Below are positions 1-11,259 of a stretch of DNA of 64,000 nucleotides, piece by piece. Location: the NCBI GenBank assembly GCA_029948255.1, contig JALIZF010001827.1, positions 470,001 to 534,000 of the forward strand, in the 5' to 3' direction. Made by a program: the position numbers and the translations under genes. Numbering within the stretch: position 1 is the stretch's first letter; each line of letters begins with the position of its first letter. The DNA is from Telmatactis stephensoni. Lineage: Eukaryota > Cnidaria > Anthozoa > Actiniaria > Isophelliidae. The notes under the pieces are model-generated. The model did not search any database. It was not told where the DNA came from and worked only from the letters and a program-made list of their open reading frames with translations.

Positions 1-2792
1 CTTGCTTCCCAGTAGGGACGGAGTAGTGGATTATGTGGCATGTACATAGGCCATCCTTCTGTGCAGTACTTTCGTATGAGTGCACACTCTTCATCTGCTT
101 TCTGAGCCTGTGATATTTCCTGTAGAGTCTTGGGGGTTGCAGGTAGGATTTGTACTGTGTGAACAGCAAAAGATTCTACTTCACTGGATAACTGGTCGTC
201 TAGGAGATCTGAGTGACCAACAGGTGCACGTGACAGGGCATCTGCTGTCACCTGACATTTACCAGGCACATACACTACTTGAGGGTTGTATCTCATCAGT
301 CTTAGACGGAATCGCTGGATGCGAGCAGGCATCTTTGACAGTTCCTTTGAGTTCAAGAGTGTGACAAGTGGTTTGTGATCTGTTTCAGCGATGAATTTAA
401 GACCAGTTACGTACTGTGAGAACTTTTCGCAGGCCCATGTCGTTGCGAGCGCTTCTTTCTCTATGACTGCGTAGCGTCGTTCGGCTTCGTTGAGTGAGCG
501 AGAGGCAAAACAGATTGGGCGACGATCCCCGTTTGTTTGTACCTGTAGAAGTACTGCGCCAATTCCTGTAGCTGAGGCATCAGCAGCAATGATAGTTGGA
601 CGAAGTGGATCATAGTGTGCCAGTACAGTAGGAGACTGCAACAATTCTTTGATCTTTCGGAAAGCTGTTTCCTGATCTTCTCCCCATCGCCATACATTGT
701 CCTTATGTAACAGCTGTCTCAAGGGCTCATTGATGGTTGCTAGATCTGGGACGAACTTTCCGAGATGATTCACCATTCCCATAAATCTTTGCAACTCTGT
801 GATGTTTGATGGCTTTGGAAACTTTGCGATTGCTGAAGTTTTCTCGGGATCCACATGTACTCCTGTGCTATCAATAATGTGACCAAGGAATTTGATGGAG
901 GGCTTGGAGAATTCGCACTTCTCATTCAAGGTAAGTCCTGCTTTCTGTAGTCGGGACAATACTGCTCTAACTCGTTGATCATGTTCTGTCTGGTTAACTC
1001 CATGTATAAGGACATCATCTAGTTGACAAATAACTCCTGGCAAACCTTCGAGGATGTTAGACATTATCCTCTGAAAGACCTCTGGTGCGGAGCTTATGCC
1101 AAATGGGAGGCGGTTGAATGCATATCGACCGAATGGAGTTATGAAGGTTGTGAGTAGTTTTGATTCCTCGTCGAGGGGAATTTGCCAGAATCCGCTGTTG
1201 GCGTCCAACTTACTGAAGACTTTACCCTGTCCTAGTTTTGCAAGACTTTCGTCGACTGAGGGCATAGGGTGAATTTCACGTTGAACTGCTTTATTTAGTT
1301 GTGTGAGGTCAACACATATTCTCACTCTTCCGTTAGACTTTGGTACAGGCACCATTCCTGAGCACCACTGAGTTGGGCAAGTCACCGGTGAGATAACTCC
1401 CTGTTCTAACATGCTGTCGATTTCCTGTTTCACCTTGGGTACTAGTGGATGAGGGATTTTTCGGGGAGTGTAGAGGCAGAATGGTGTCATGCCATCTCGT
1501 AGAGTGATGTGACATTCCGTTTCGAGTTTACCCAGGCCTGTGAATAGCTGAGGGAACTCGGCTCTGAAGTTAGGTGTGTCGGTATTGAGTTCGTCAACAT
1601 CTACATCTAATCGCTTGATCAGTCCGAGGCCGACACAAGCTTGTCTGCTTAATAGGGAGCAAGGTTGGTTTTTGATGACATAGACTCGTTCTTGTATCCT
1701 GCTTTGTCTGTACTTCATTGTAGCTAGGAAAGATCCAAGAACAGTAAGGTGTGTCCCACCTGGACCCATGAGAGATTGTTTCACTGGTTCCAATTGCTGT
1801 TGCTTTAGCCAAGGTAGGGAATCGCTGACGACGGAGACTGCTGCACCTGTGTCCAGTTTACAGCGAGTGACATTCCCATTAATTCCAACTTGGACTATCC
1901 ACGACTTCTCTCCTCCGGTTATCTCTCCTACCACTTCTCCTAGAAAGGGCATATGTGAGTCATCATCTTCGATTTCATGAACTTTAGGCTTTGGGCTGGC
2001 TTGTGTTGATGTCTGTTTTCGGCAAACTGACTGGAAATGTCCCCGTTTCTTGCAATTTAAACATGTTTTATCTTTGGCTGGGCACTGTTGACGGTCATGT
2101 CGTTGACGGTTGCCACACCAAATGCAACTTGAGGAAGGTTGGGGTTTTTTCTTGGCATCACCTTTAGCTTCATTGCTAGGACTTGGTTTGCTGTGTTGTG
2201 TAGAGCGTTTTACATAGTTAACAGTGGTATTATTGCTGGTAATAGTCGTGTTTCCACGAATAACCTCTTTACTCTGTTTTCTGGCTTCTGTCTGTCTGCT
2301 TAACTGCACTGTTTCTTCCAGAGTTAGCTTCGTTTTAGCTTGAAGTCGGTCGGAGAGAGCGTCGTCTAGCACACCAACGATTATTCGATCGCGAATCAGC
2401 TCCTTTTTCAGTGTACCATAATCACAATCATCTGCTAGCTTGTAAAGATCCTGTATGAAGGCATCAACAGACTCTCCTGGTTGCTGGACACGTTTGTTGA
2501 ATTTGGCGCGCTCGACGAGCACGTTTCGGCGGACTTCATAGTAGTTGTTTAGGGCGAGTTTAACTTCGTCGTACTTCGCTTTAGTTTCATCAATATTGAT
2601 CGTTTTCAAAATGTCGTCGGCACATTCACCCATGGAGTACAACAAGGTACTTACTTGCTCCATGTCGGGTTTATGTTGGAGGCCAGAGGCGAATCGATAT
2701 CTCTCGAATCGGCGAAACCATTTGTGCCATAGCTCGGATTGTTGAGGCGAGTTTGCACCCGAAAATTTCTCTGGTGGAGGAATATTTGCCAT
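1..2792 (-). CDS. Ty3/gypsy retrotransposon Gag-Pol polyprotein, 3' part cut by window edge
   Basis: One frame on the minus strand stays open from an ATG at 2792 to the window edge. I checked the frame at several motifs and it is the same throughout. In order it shows a Gag region, a CCHC zinc knuckle (CLNCKKRGHFQSVC, near 2085-2040), an aspartic protease with the DTGA motif near 1853, a reverse transcriptase with fingers/palm motifs (LPFGISSAPEVF) and the active-site variant QLDD near 1019, and RNase H beginning ADASATGIGAVL near 585. The integrase would follow to the left of position 1. This order (PR-RT-RNaseH) is that of Ty3/gypsy (Metaviridae). The QLDD box replaces the commoner YxDD. 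There is no premature stop in the visible 930 codons, so the copy may be young. Host gene function is excluded. Confidence 0.9.
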   Translation of the reverse strand, partial: MANIPPPEKFSGANSPQQSELWHKWFRRFERYRFASGLQHKPDMEQVSTLLYSMGECADDILKTINIDETKAKYDEVKLALNNYYEVRRNVLVERAKFNKRVQQPGESVDAFIQDLYKLADDCDYGTLKKELIRDRIIVGVLDDALSDRLQAKTKLTLEETVQLSRQTEARKQSKEVIRGNTTITSNNTTVNYVKRSTQHSKPSPSNEAKGDAKKKPQPSSSCIWCGNRQRHDRQQCPAKDKTCLNCKKRGHFQSVCRKQTSTQASPKPKVHEIEDDDSHMPFLGEVVGEITGGEKSWIVQVGINGNVTRCKLDTGAAVSVVSDSLPWLKQQQLEPVKQSLMGPGGTHLTVLGSFLATMKYRQSRIQERVYVIKNQPCSLLSRQACVGLGLIKRLDVDVDELNTDTPNFRAEFPQLFTGLGKLETECHITLRDGMTPFCLYTPRKIPHPLVPKVKQEIDSMLEQGVISPVTCPTQWCSGMVPVPKSNGRVRICVDLTQLNKAVQREIHPMPSVDESLAKLGQGKVFSKLDANSGFWQIPLDEESKLLTTFITPFGRYAFNRLPFGISSAPEVFQRIMSNILEGLPGVICQLDDVLIHGVNQTEHDQRVRAVLSRLQKAGLTLNEKCEFSKPSIKFLGHIIDSTGVHVDPEKTSAIAKFPKPSNITELQRFMGMVNHLGKFVPDLATINEPLRQLLHKDNVWRWGEDQETAFRKIKELLQSPTVLAHYDPLRPTIIAADASATGIGAVLLQVQTNGDRRPICFASRSLNEAERRYAVIEKEALATTWACEKFSQYVTGLKFIAETDHKPLVTLLNSKELSKMPARIQRFRLRLMRYNPQVVYVPGKCQVTADALSRAPVGHSDLLDDQLSSEVESFAVHTVQILPATPKTLQEISQAQKADEECALIRKYCTEGWPMYMPHNPLLRPYWEA

Positions 2793-2870
2793 TTGAGGAC
2801 GTACAGACGATGTAGCTTGATTATCTGGGTCAGGAATTGTGATTTTAGGTTCGAAAACCGGCTGCCACCA

Positions 2871-3118
2871 TGTACTATTATATAAACTATTGAACGAGCG
2901 AGTAACACAACAACACTTTAATCCAAGATGGCGTCTTACAAGAACGTGTTACCATGATTCCTTGCGGTATTAACACAGGTAACCCATAGGTACTAAATAG
3001 TATACAAACATGATACAATACATAAAGAACTGTATAATACTACACGGTCGTCATCCCATGACTGCTAAGAGAAGGTGGACAACACAAGACAATTTGTGTG
3101 TGATGAAATGTTACTACA
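2871..3118 (-). mobile_element. Probable 5' LTR and primer-binding site of the gypsy element
   Basis: Just upstream of the Gag frame, the minus strand reads ...AGTACA at 2873-2871 (CA-type LTR end), followed by TGGTGGCAGCCGG from 2870, a TGG-initial candidate primer-binding site. A TGTAGTAAC start near 3118 would give a 248-bp LTR with TG..CA ends, but this outer limit is a guess because the second LTR is outside the window. Confidence 0.35.
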
Positions 3119-3269
3119 AGAGTGAACCCGATAAGAGAGGCTATAGAAAAAGAATGTATCAGGCTGAAGGAATTGAACGTCTGTAGTGGCATAGAGTTGT
3201 TGCAGAAAGCATGTTTGCTTGGTACTGCAAGGTTGATAAGGAAGGTTTTTGAGACCTAAGGCTGCTGGG

Positions 3270-3345
3270 TGCAGCTTGCTCTCAGAGACATATCACCGGT
3301 ATTCCACCAAACCGAGATAACACGAAATAATAATAATAATAATGT
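3270..3345 (-). mobile_element. LINE/SINE 3' tail with (ATT)n
   Basis: On the minus strand the sequence reads GGTATACAAATCTTAAAC followed by six ATT units (plus-strand AAT run at about 3326-3343). This is the form of a CR1-type LINE or related SINE 3' end. No coding part remains. Confidence 0.4.
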
Positions 3346-3482
3346 TTAAGATTTGTATACCGCAAATATCTATATGTATATAATCAAATGCGGTTGAAAT
3401 GAACTGAAATGAAACTATCTGCTATCATCATAAAGTTGTAAGTAATTTCTAATACGCAATAAAGCGTTTCAAAACTAACATA

Positions 3483-3892
3483 CAGTGCATTTTGATACTG
3501 AGTTAGTGTCACCATAGTAATAAATGGACATTCGTTTATCAAAAATTCAAGGTTTTAGGTACCAAGATTAGTACATGTCTAGTCACTCTATATTTGTTCT
3601 CCTAACCACCACTGTGTAGCAGACTGTGATGTTGCAGTGCATTTTGATACTGTTAGTGTTACCATAGTAACCAATCAGTTTATTGGACATTGAAGGTTTC
3701 AAATACCAAGATCAGTTCATGTCTGTCTGTTCACTCTATTTCTGTTCTAGTTGTTCTAACCACCACTGTGTAGTAGACTGTGGTGCTGATTTTTTTTAGC
3801 TATTAGGCATTCAAGGTGCAAAGTTATCTCAAGTGTCTGTATCATTTATATTTCTTCTCCTAGCCACCATTGTGTAGTAGACTGTGGTGTTT
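3483..3892. repeat. Tandem copies of the 3' end of the PAN/EGF/fibrinogen-like gene
   Basis: A unit of about 152 bp begins at 3483 and again at 3635 (both CAGTGCATTTTGATACTG), with a partial copy at about 3785-3892 that runs into the last codons of the neighbouring minus-strand gene. Each copy contains the CCACCA(C/T)TGTGTAG block that, read on the minus strand, encodes the gene's C-terminal TTQWWLGE. The terminal exon plus 3' flank has therefore been duplicated in tandem. Confidence 0.7.
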
Positions 3893-6800
3893 CAGTGCAT
3901 TTCGATTTAGGGTTGAAAATGGTATAGCATCCAAAACAATTTTCTTTGCTTATCGAGTCTGGTAACTTAGTAAATCCACAGCGATCGTTCCCACAGGCGA
4001 TATGCAGGTGCTGTTTTTTGTTGTTATGATAGACTGGAAGACTAATATTAAAGTAGTCATTCCCCCTCAAATTCATGTGAGCAAACGTAAAGCATTCCCC
4101 GCTGACATCTCCATGATTGATGATGTCGTATTCACTTAGATAACCAAATAGATAGTCAGGAGTAAGCACGCCACCTCTCTTTGGGAAGTCACACGTGGCT
4201 CTGAACATGGTGGACTTGTTGCGCATGTACTTCATGAAGTTAAAATCGGGGCGATATTTGTTCCAGTTTGGGGAAAAATAGTTTATGATAGCTGATTGGT
4301 GGAAAACAGTTTTTCTAAACGGGTCTTCTTCTCTAGTAAAGGACTCAATCAGAGTCCAGGCAATGTTTGGGCGGACGAAATCACAAAACACGGTTAGGGT
4401 GTCCTCTGCATATCGTACGATGTATTTGCCTTGCGGTGGCACGGTTCCAACAGGAGCTGACTTTAAATAATCAACACAAGACTGAGCCTCTTTTTCACAG
4501 AGTTTTCCCATGTAGGGCTGTGGACACTGGCAGATGAACTTCTCTCTTGGGGTGCCACAGAGCTCTACACATCTTCCTCCATTTATGCAGGACTGCAAAC
4601 GACAGCAGCCATTATAACACACACCTGACTGATCCATGTGAGATTTCTGTTCAAAACAAAGATAAATTGACAATAAAGATCAAGGCCGACGAATTTCCAC
4701 AAAGATCCAAGATCAAGAGGGCAGAACGGAAACTTCCATATCAATTCATTGATTCGATTTTAGATCTACAGTAGAGTACAATTGTATTTTCATGTTTTAT
4801 ATTTGAACTGTTACACTATCATATTAGACTGAGAATGTGGAAATATTGGACTGGAGTCAGGCTAGAGTCACCAGTCAGAAATTAAAATTACCATAAATCC
4901 AAGGTATAATTAAATAAATAACAAGTCTTGACACAGAAAATAGCGTCAAGTATAATGGGCAAATTGCGTGTAATTCGAATTGATTGTACCAAATATTTTT
5001 GCTATCTAAAAAATGTAAAAAGAATTTCAAGTGTAAGTTTTCGATCTCACGAAGAGTCAGCAACTTTGCCGTTAATATAGCGGGATGTCTGCAATGCCAG
5101 GAGGAGATTTAGCTATACTAGTCGTACTACCGGGATGTCTGTATTAGCGGGGTACGTGTCCGCAAGAGTTCATCAGTTCATCAGGAAATATTGGGTAGAC
5201 ATCTATTTTCAAAGTATTTGAATATCACTCCAAAACGACAAAACAGTGATTATCAGGTTTTTTTCTAGCCATAAAGAATATACAATTTCATTCCGACACA
5301 AGATTTATTACGGCATATTTTGTTGCTCACCGACTTCAAAGCGGTGACCGACAGTGAGGGAAAATGCTATTCTTTCAATTTTAGGATATCCTAATATGAG
5401 GTCCGGAACATCAGAACGTTAAAACTAAAACCAGTAATAAAACATTTATACTTCTTCCTAATTTGTCTATGTTAAGACACATTTCTACCTGCTTTTAGTC
5501 CCAATTATCCCTTTGTTTACAACTCGACTTGAAAAGAGTAACAATCAATGTTAATTAATGCCGCCCACTTTGTTTTCCGAGCTACTAAAAACTAATCGGC
5601 TAAATTACAAATTACAATTGAAACTGTAAATTTTTTATGTATTAGAGACATAGCGAATAATAATACTTTTTGTAGATCGTTGCAGATTGAACCTATTAAA
5701 GGTTAGTATAGTATGACAATATTCAGTGGCGACAATAGAAGTGAGATCGATATCAATCTTGAAATAATCAACGTGCTCATACCAATTTGAATTTAGAGAC
5801 CGTCTAAAATGTTCAAAAATGCAATTCAAATCTTTTCATATCAATCACTTACATTTCCTCTAGTCAAATTTTCCATGAAAAGGCATGCAATCACCTTACT
5901 TCTCGTATCCAAAGCCAATTCCGTTGATTTCTAAGCATGTTTACGCCTAAAGGGGTGCTCAATCTAATTGCAATTTAGCAATTCACCCTATCCCAAAAAA
6001 TTCCGATCATGCCTAAGTCCCTCAAAACAGGTCATCAGTGTTCATATTATTGATATCAATATTGGTATTTTTTTCAATACATTCTGCAAATTCCTTTCTT
6101 TTTGTGTCATAAAGTGGAGATGAAATATGAGACAGCGAATTCCACCCTCACCATCATTGACCCCTCTCCCTCCCCCCAAGCACACACAAAGAGCATTTCC
6201 CCACTCTTTATCTCTGAAGTGGCCACACTTTATTTATTATGTACCTCTCAATGGAGGAGGGGTTCTCGGAGGTACTCGGTGAAGGATATAAGTTGAAAAA
6301 TCAAGGAGATACGAATTTTCAAAAATCGAAATTTGTTTGTATCTCTTGCATAACTGTAAGTGTTTTCATACAAAATCTCGTTTTTGAAAATTCGTATCTC
6401 CTTGATTTTTCAACTTATATCCTTCAAACTTCACAGTTTTACTGATTTTGATGTGCTCTTTCCAGCTATGGTAATTGTTTTTAAGTGTGGGAACTTTTGA
6501 AATTACATGAAAAAGCCGTTAGTATGAAATGACTGTAGCAAATTCACAAAATACGTCATTTACACGTATAAGATTGCAGAATACTTCTTGGTAACAGTCA
6601 TATTCGCATTCAGCATGAAAAATTAGTTTAGAATAGTTATGTTACCAGCCTCTACCCCAAAATGCCTCCAGGTATCTGATTTTTCGAAAATGCGCCTAGT
6701 CTAATTGTTTCGCGGACATTTCTCATTGACGAAATTATTAGTTCAATTTTGAAAGTTGAATTATAAATATTCATGTTAGAGTAAGATTGCCAATGATTGG

Positions 6801-9061
6801 TCGGCTAAGGCTAAGGACAAACGTCGTATCGTACTTAATTGAGCCGAACTTATTGAGGAATTTCATGTCGACCCAAACAATTTAGTTTGACAGGCCAGGT
6901 CAAACGTCGTACTAAATGAGTCGGTCCTAAAACTCAGTTAATCAGTTAAGTTCAAGTGTAGCACGCCCGAGTCAGTCGTATAAAACGACTTAGTCGTACC
7001 AAAATTCAGTCAGTCGCACCTAATTAGGTTAAACGTCGAACTTTACATGAACTTAATTCAGTGAATTAAATACGACTGAAGTATGACGTTTGACGGTCGT
7101 AGCCTAAATTTATCTCGGGGGAGTATATGTGTGCGGGAACTGTTTGAATCTTGAAGACTAAACAGTTCATACTTGAATATTGATAAAATTCAACTCATTA
7201 CATTAGAAATTAGTAATTTCCACTCTATCTAAGAGTGATGGCAGAAACGAGACAGACTTATATTCAAAGTTTTTCATTCGCCCCTGGTATAAATCAGATA
7301 ATTTGCTCCTGTAGATATATTACCGAAAAACATGTCTAAACGGCCGTGACTGACTGCACCGATAACAAAATCATCAGAAACTTTATTTATCTTATTTATT
7401 TATTAAACTTTACCCCCTAGGGGCGGGTAACCCACAACGGTTAACCAATTACTGTGGGCCCCAATAAACATGAAACAAACAAACAAACAATTACGTGTAC
7501 AAATTATGATATGATATGATAGACAGTTATTTTTCAAAAGCAGCAACTTGTTACATTTTGGGCAGATAGACTTCCATGTGCGCGGATTATCAACATCATA
7601 GTTACTCGTGAGAGACGTTTTGTAGTAACCATACAGTATTTTCTTGAAGTTATGTAAGGTAATGTTGGGATCCTTTAATTCTTGTGGAAGAATGTTCCAG
7701 ATTCTGCTAGTTCTTATAAGAAACGAACGTTGGTAAGTCACTGTTCGGGATTTCCTTAGTTGGTAACACATGTTATCTCTGTAGTTTGATCTGGTTACTC
7801 TTGCTCGTACTTTAACTGGTGGTAGGACCTCATCGGACAGCTTGACTAGTCCATTTATAACCTTGAAGAAAAAGACCAAATCCAAGAACTCATGCCAATA
7901 TGTAAGTGGTAGTAGATCGGCGTCTAGAAGTCTCTCCTTATAACTTTTAGAGCAGATGAAAGGAAGATTTAGTATAAATTTCGTTCCACGTCTCTGGATG
8001 CGTTCGGTTCTCTGCATTAGGTCGATTGATTGAGGGCACCAGAGCTGAGTAGCGTAGCCTAAGGCAGGACGCACGATAGTAAGGTAGATGGTTCGACGTA
8101 CACTATAACTCTTTATTTCTCTCGCACAACGTCGCGCGTAGCCAAGTAGCCTATTGGCCTTGATGCAGCGGTCTAGTCACATCTTAGTCACATCTTAGTC
8201 ACATTCAAAGTTTATTCACATCGTGAATTCAAATCGTGCACAGACAAAACATTAAACGTCTTCAAGGTAGATGAACATCTCATCTACGTACCAAAGGCTC
8301 CTGGTAACAGGTCAAAATATTGACTAGATGTATTTTTCGAAGCGATAGTCTGTGTACCACTTTGCTTATTTTTTCATTATTTTTGCACTTTTCTTTATAA
8401 GTCACTGAAGCGTAGTAAATGAATTTGCATATCGTTTTGGTCTCTTGAATCTGCCCAATGAAACTGTTTCTGCCTTTTCAGAATCATAGCAGCTTAGAAG
8501 TACCAACGTCTTTAGAGGACCATCTTATTTTAACAACCCCCTGGAACATCACAGCAACCCTGCTGGATTGACAACCCTGGGGATTGACTTTGTGATCAAA
8601 CGCCCGACATAGGGGCACATGTTTGCTATCAAATACCCACCTTTTTCACGAGCACTCTTCCCTAGGGACTTGCACTGATAGGTGCATTAGTAAAGCTGTA
8701 GATTTACAATATTTTTTCTTACCCCTTTGTACAATTCTTGCTTTAGATAAAAGTACGCGTATCCTGACCCAGCTACAAAGTCGTTTGGTTTGGAAGTATG
8801 GTCCTCATCCAGCAACTCACACCTATCATCTTTCATCTGACACGCCTTACAACGACAGTCCTTAACACAAGATGAGTAGCACTTGTTTGGATCATCAGTG
8901 GTAATGTTCTTGTAGGAGTATCCTATGAGCTGTTTTCCATAGACGATGTCTTCAGGCAGTGGAAACACTCGTCCTGAGTAACAGGTGCCAACACAGTGGA
9001 ATGCACTGGTCACGTGATTTAGGCACGACAAGAATGAAATTATGAAGTAAGACAGCTGCAT
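3846..9061 (-). CDS. Secreted PAN + EGF + fibrinogen-like domain protein (two coding exons)
   Basis: Coding exons: 9061-8723 and 4646-3846, about 379 residues. Exon 1 begins with a hydrophobic signal peptide (MQLSYFIISFLSCLNHVTSA) followed by a PAN/apple-like domain with paired cysteines (CYSSCVKDCRCKACQ). It ends at a GTAAGA donor. Exon 2 follows a TTTTGAACAG acceptor, phase 0 on both sides, and carries an EGF-like domain (CINGGRCVE..CQCPQPYMGKLC), then a fibrinogen-related segment (GKYIVRYAEDTLTVFCDF..AWTLIES) with further cysteines. The ATG at 9061 sits just after a polypyrimidine-CTACAG, so a 5'-UTR intron is likely. The product should be extracellular or matrix-bound. Coral skeletal-matrix proteins include similar domain mixtures, but identity with one is inference. 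The 3' end is tandemly duplicated downstream, and the intron carries a LINE fragment. Confidence 0.75.
4875..6279. other. Intron sequence without recognised features
   Basis: This is the 3' part of the long intron of the PAN/EGF gene. It is AT-rich. I see only short open frames with no domain motifs and no clear repeat structure. Confidence 0.5.
6280..6426. repeat. Perfect 46-bp inverted repeat (hairpin or small fold-back element)
   Basis: The arm 6280-6325 (TGAAGGATATAAGTTGAAAA...) is the exact reverse complement of 6381-6426, with a 54-55-bp loop. No mismatch was found in 46 bp, which points to recent origin or homogenisation. It lies in the intron of the PAN/EGF gene. Confidence 0.85.
6803..7107. 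mobile_element. Degenerate MITE with CGTCGTA/TACGAC motifs
   Basis: The left end (GGCTAAGGACAAACGTCGTA) and the right end (TATGACGTTTGACGGTCGTAGCC) are imperfect inverted repeats. The interior repeats ACGTCGTAC and its complement many times. The size (~305 bp) and structure fit a non-autonomous DNA transposon. No clean target duplication was found. Confidence 0.5.
7403..8178 (-). pseudogene. 5'-truncated non-LTR (CR1/Jockey-like) reverse transcriptase C-terminus
   Basis: The minus strand is open from about 8178. It encodes the C-terminal part of LINE ORF2: RPALGYATQLWCPQ, then RIQRRGTKFIL, SYKERLLDADLLPLTYWHE and a cysteine-bearing tail, ending at 7403. The catalytic RT core is missing, which is normal 5' truncation. 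The 3' side ends in a TAAATAAATAAG-type tail (7380-7403). At the 5' junction there is a short tandem CACATCTTAGT repeat (about 8176-8210). The insertion lies inside the PAN/EGF gene intron, in the same orientation. Confidence 0.8.
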
Positions 9062-10217
9062 TTCTGTAGAAAAAAACTTAATATTGGAGTACGTTCCAGT
9101 ACATTCTTTTACATTTTTCGGCTTCTTTTAGAAATTTAGAAATGAGAAATTACTGAAAAAAAATGATCACGAAGTATATAGGGTACATTCCAGAACATTT
9201 CTTTACATGTCAGTGTAAATCCTCAAGCTCTGGATTTCTCAAAAGCAGTTCTCGATTTTCTGATTTGACTGAAATTTGACTTCTTGAAACACATTATTGT
9301 AAACGAAATAAGTGTGGTTTGCGGGGCAAAAGTCATAGCGTAAATACATTCTGATCATGAGTGAAATACATCTTATTTAGTTATTGATCTTGAAAACTAG
9401 ATAAATACAAAACTAAATACTTGAATATGAGGAGATGTTTGTTATACGGCAAAATGTAGATCATCGTGACTATGGCGGTTCAGTATTTTCTACTAGTTCT
9501 ACTCAGAGACTTTTTTTTAAATCTGATCAGTTTAAGTGGATCATAAACTTCCTAGGATGTACATAGAAAACTATAACACTTTTCATGTTGAATTACTTAC
9601 CAGCAGTTTGATGTGTTCCACAAGTCTTCAGTGAAATTTGAGCGAAGGAACTGAACTGCTAAATTATTAACGCAGTAAACCAACGTTTTAAGAGATATTA
9701 AAATGTAAAAAACAAACAGCTTGAACTACTGTAAAATCGCTTGTTACTGGACCAATTGATTAATTGACCTTCATTAAATTGAACGCTTTATTTGCGGGAT
9801 GTTTGGAGTCTGAAAACTTTTGTGAAGCTATTGATTAAACTTGATGAGTCTCCAAACATGTTTACTTTCAGCGATATTTTAAAATATTTTCGCTTTCAAC
9901 TTCATTATCCGCGAGCAAGCTTTACTTATTCATGATGGTCCAGCAGCTACATTTAAGTAATTATGGGTGAGCTGAGAAAAATCATTGCGGATAATTGTAA
10001 GCTTAGAAGCTCTTAGGACATGTTGTGAAACCATTGAAACCACTTAAACATGCCGTTCGTCTTTTATCGAAACTTCGTATGGCTAAATGCTGAAAATGAT
10101 TTGAGTTTCTGTGAATACATAATAGACGATTTGATATGTTTTAGTTTTGATAAAAATACGCCGTAAAAACAAAAATTTAGAATAGGTCGCGGTGCTAGAT
10201 TTCCAGTTATACTGTTA
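9062..10217. other. Upstream region of the PAN/EGF gene; no gene seen
   Basis: AT-rich sequence. A loosely repeated block (ACGTTCCAGTACATTCTTTTACA near 9090 and ACATTCCAGAACATTTCTTTACA near 9185) is present. It may hold the promoter and a 5'-UTR exon of the minus-strand gene, but I cannot place them. Confidence 0.4.
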
Positions 10218-11259
10218 CGTGGCGTTAGCTTGGTGTTACTAAACCACGAAACACCGAAACACCGAAACAACGAAACAACGAAACAACGAAACAAAGAAAC
10301 AATACCGATTTCACTATGGACCATACACAATTTCTGCATTTCTTTTTTGCCTATTTCGAGTCAAAATGAACAACAACTGGGCCATTTTTTAAAACATTGA
10401 GGCGTCGTGTATGCTACTAATCTGTCATCACTCAAATGTAACAACGAATCTCCGACCACACAGCTCGTCACGCCAGAGGGTTCAGAATAGTCTTGTCGGG
10501 ATGCGGGATTTGGTTGTTTTGATAGGTGGGATTCGGGATGCAAGCCAAAATAAAACCTGGAAGCGAGAATCGGAATATAAAATTTCAATCACGAGCGGAG
10601 AAATTATAAGAGAAAAGTGATAGTAATTTCGAAAGAAGACAAGGGGGAGTAAGAAAGAGAGTAAAAAGAAAGAAAGAAGAAAAATGAAAGAAAGAAATTT
10701 GTAATGGCATTTTTTAAGATCCCACAGCTTTCAACAAATCCAATCGTCTTTCCCAACATCTGCTTGGTTTTTTTTTCACAAATTTACAACAGCGCGACAC
10801 CCACTGCAAATGAACAAACAAGCAAGAATGGAGATAAGGTTATATAAGCACTACTAACATCGACTGATAAGGACCGATAAGGCGGTATATATCATGGTAA
10901 AACGTCTGTAGATAGCGTAGAGTGGGATCACAAAAATGTATTTGCTAGATCCTTTGCTAATGTTTTATACAAAAAACTGGAAATACTCTTTAAAAACGTC
11001 AGCATGACCATTGGTTAAAAACCTTTAAACATTAAATAAATAAAAGAAAGAACAACTATCAACCCACCAAGAAAATTAAACTGATCCGCTCCTGTTTATA
11101 GAACAGTTCACGTTACCGATAACAATCTTCCGTCCCAGGTTTCACGTAAATTTGGGACAACCGACACAACGACTCACAGTCAGTGCTTGTAATCCTTTGC
11201 AATTGTATAGACGTTTCTTTTATAGTATAGATCTTAGTGAAGAATAATGGAGCGAACTT

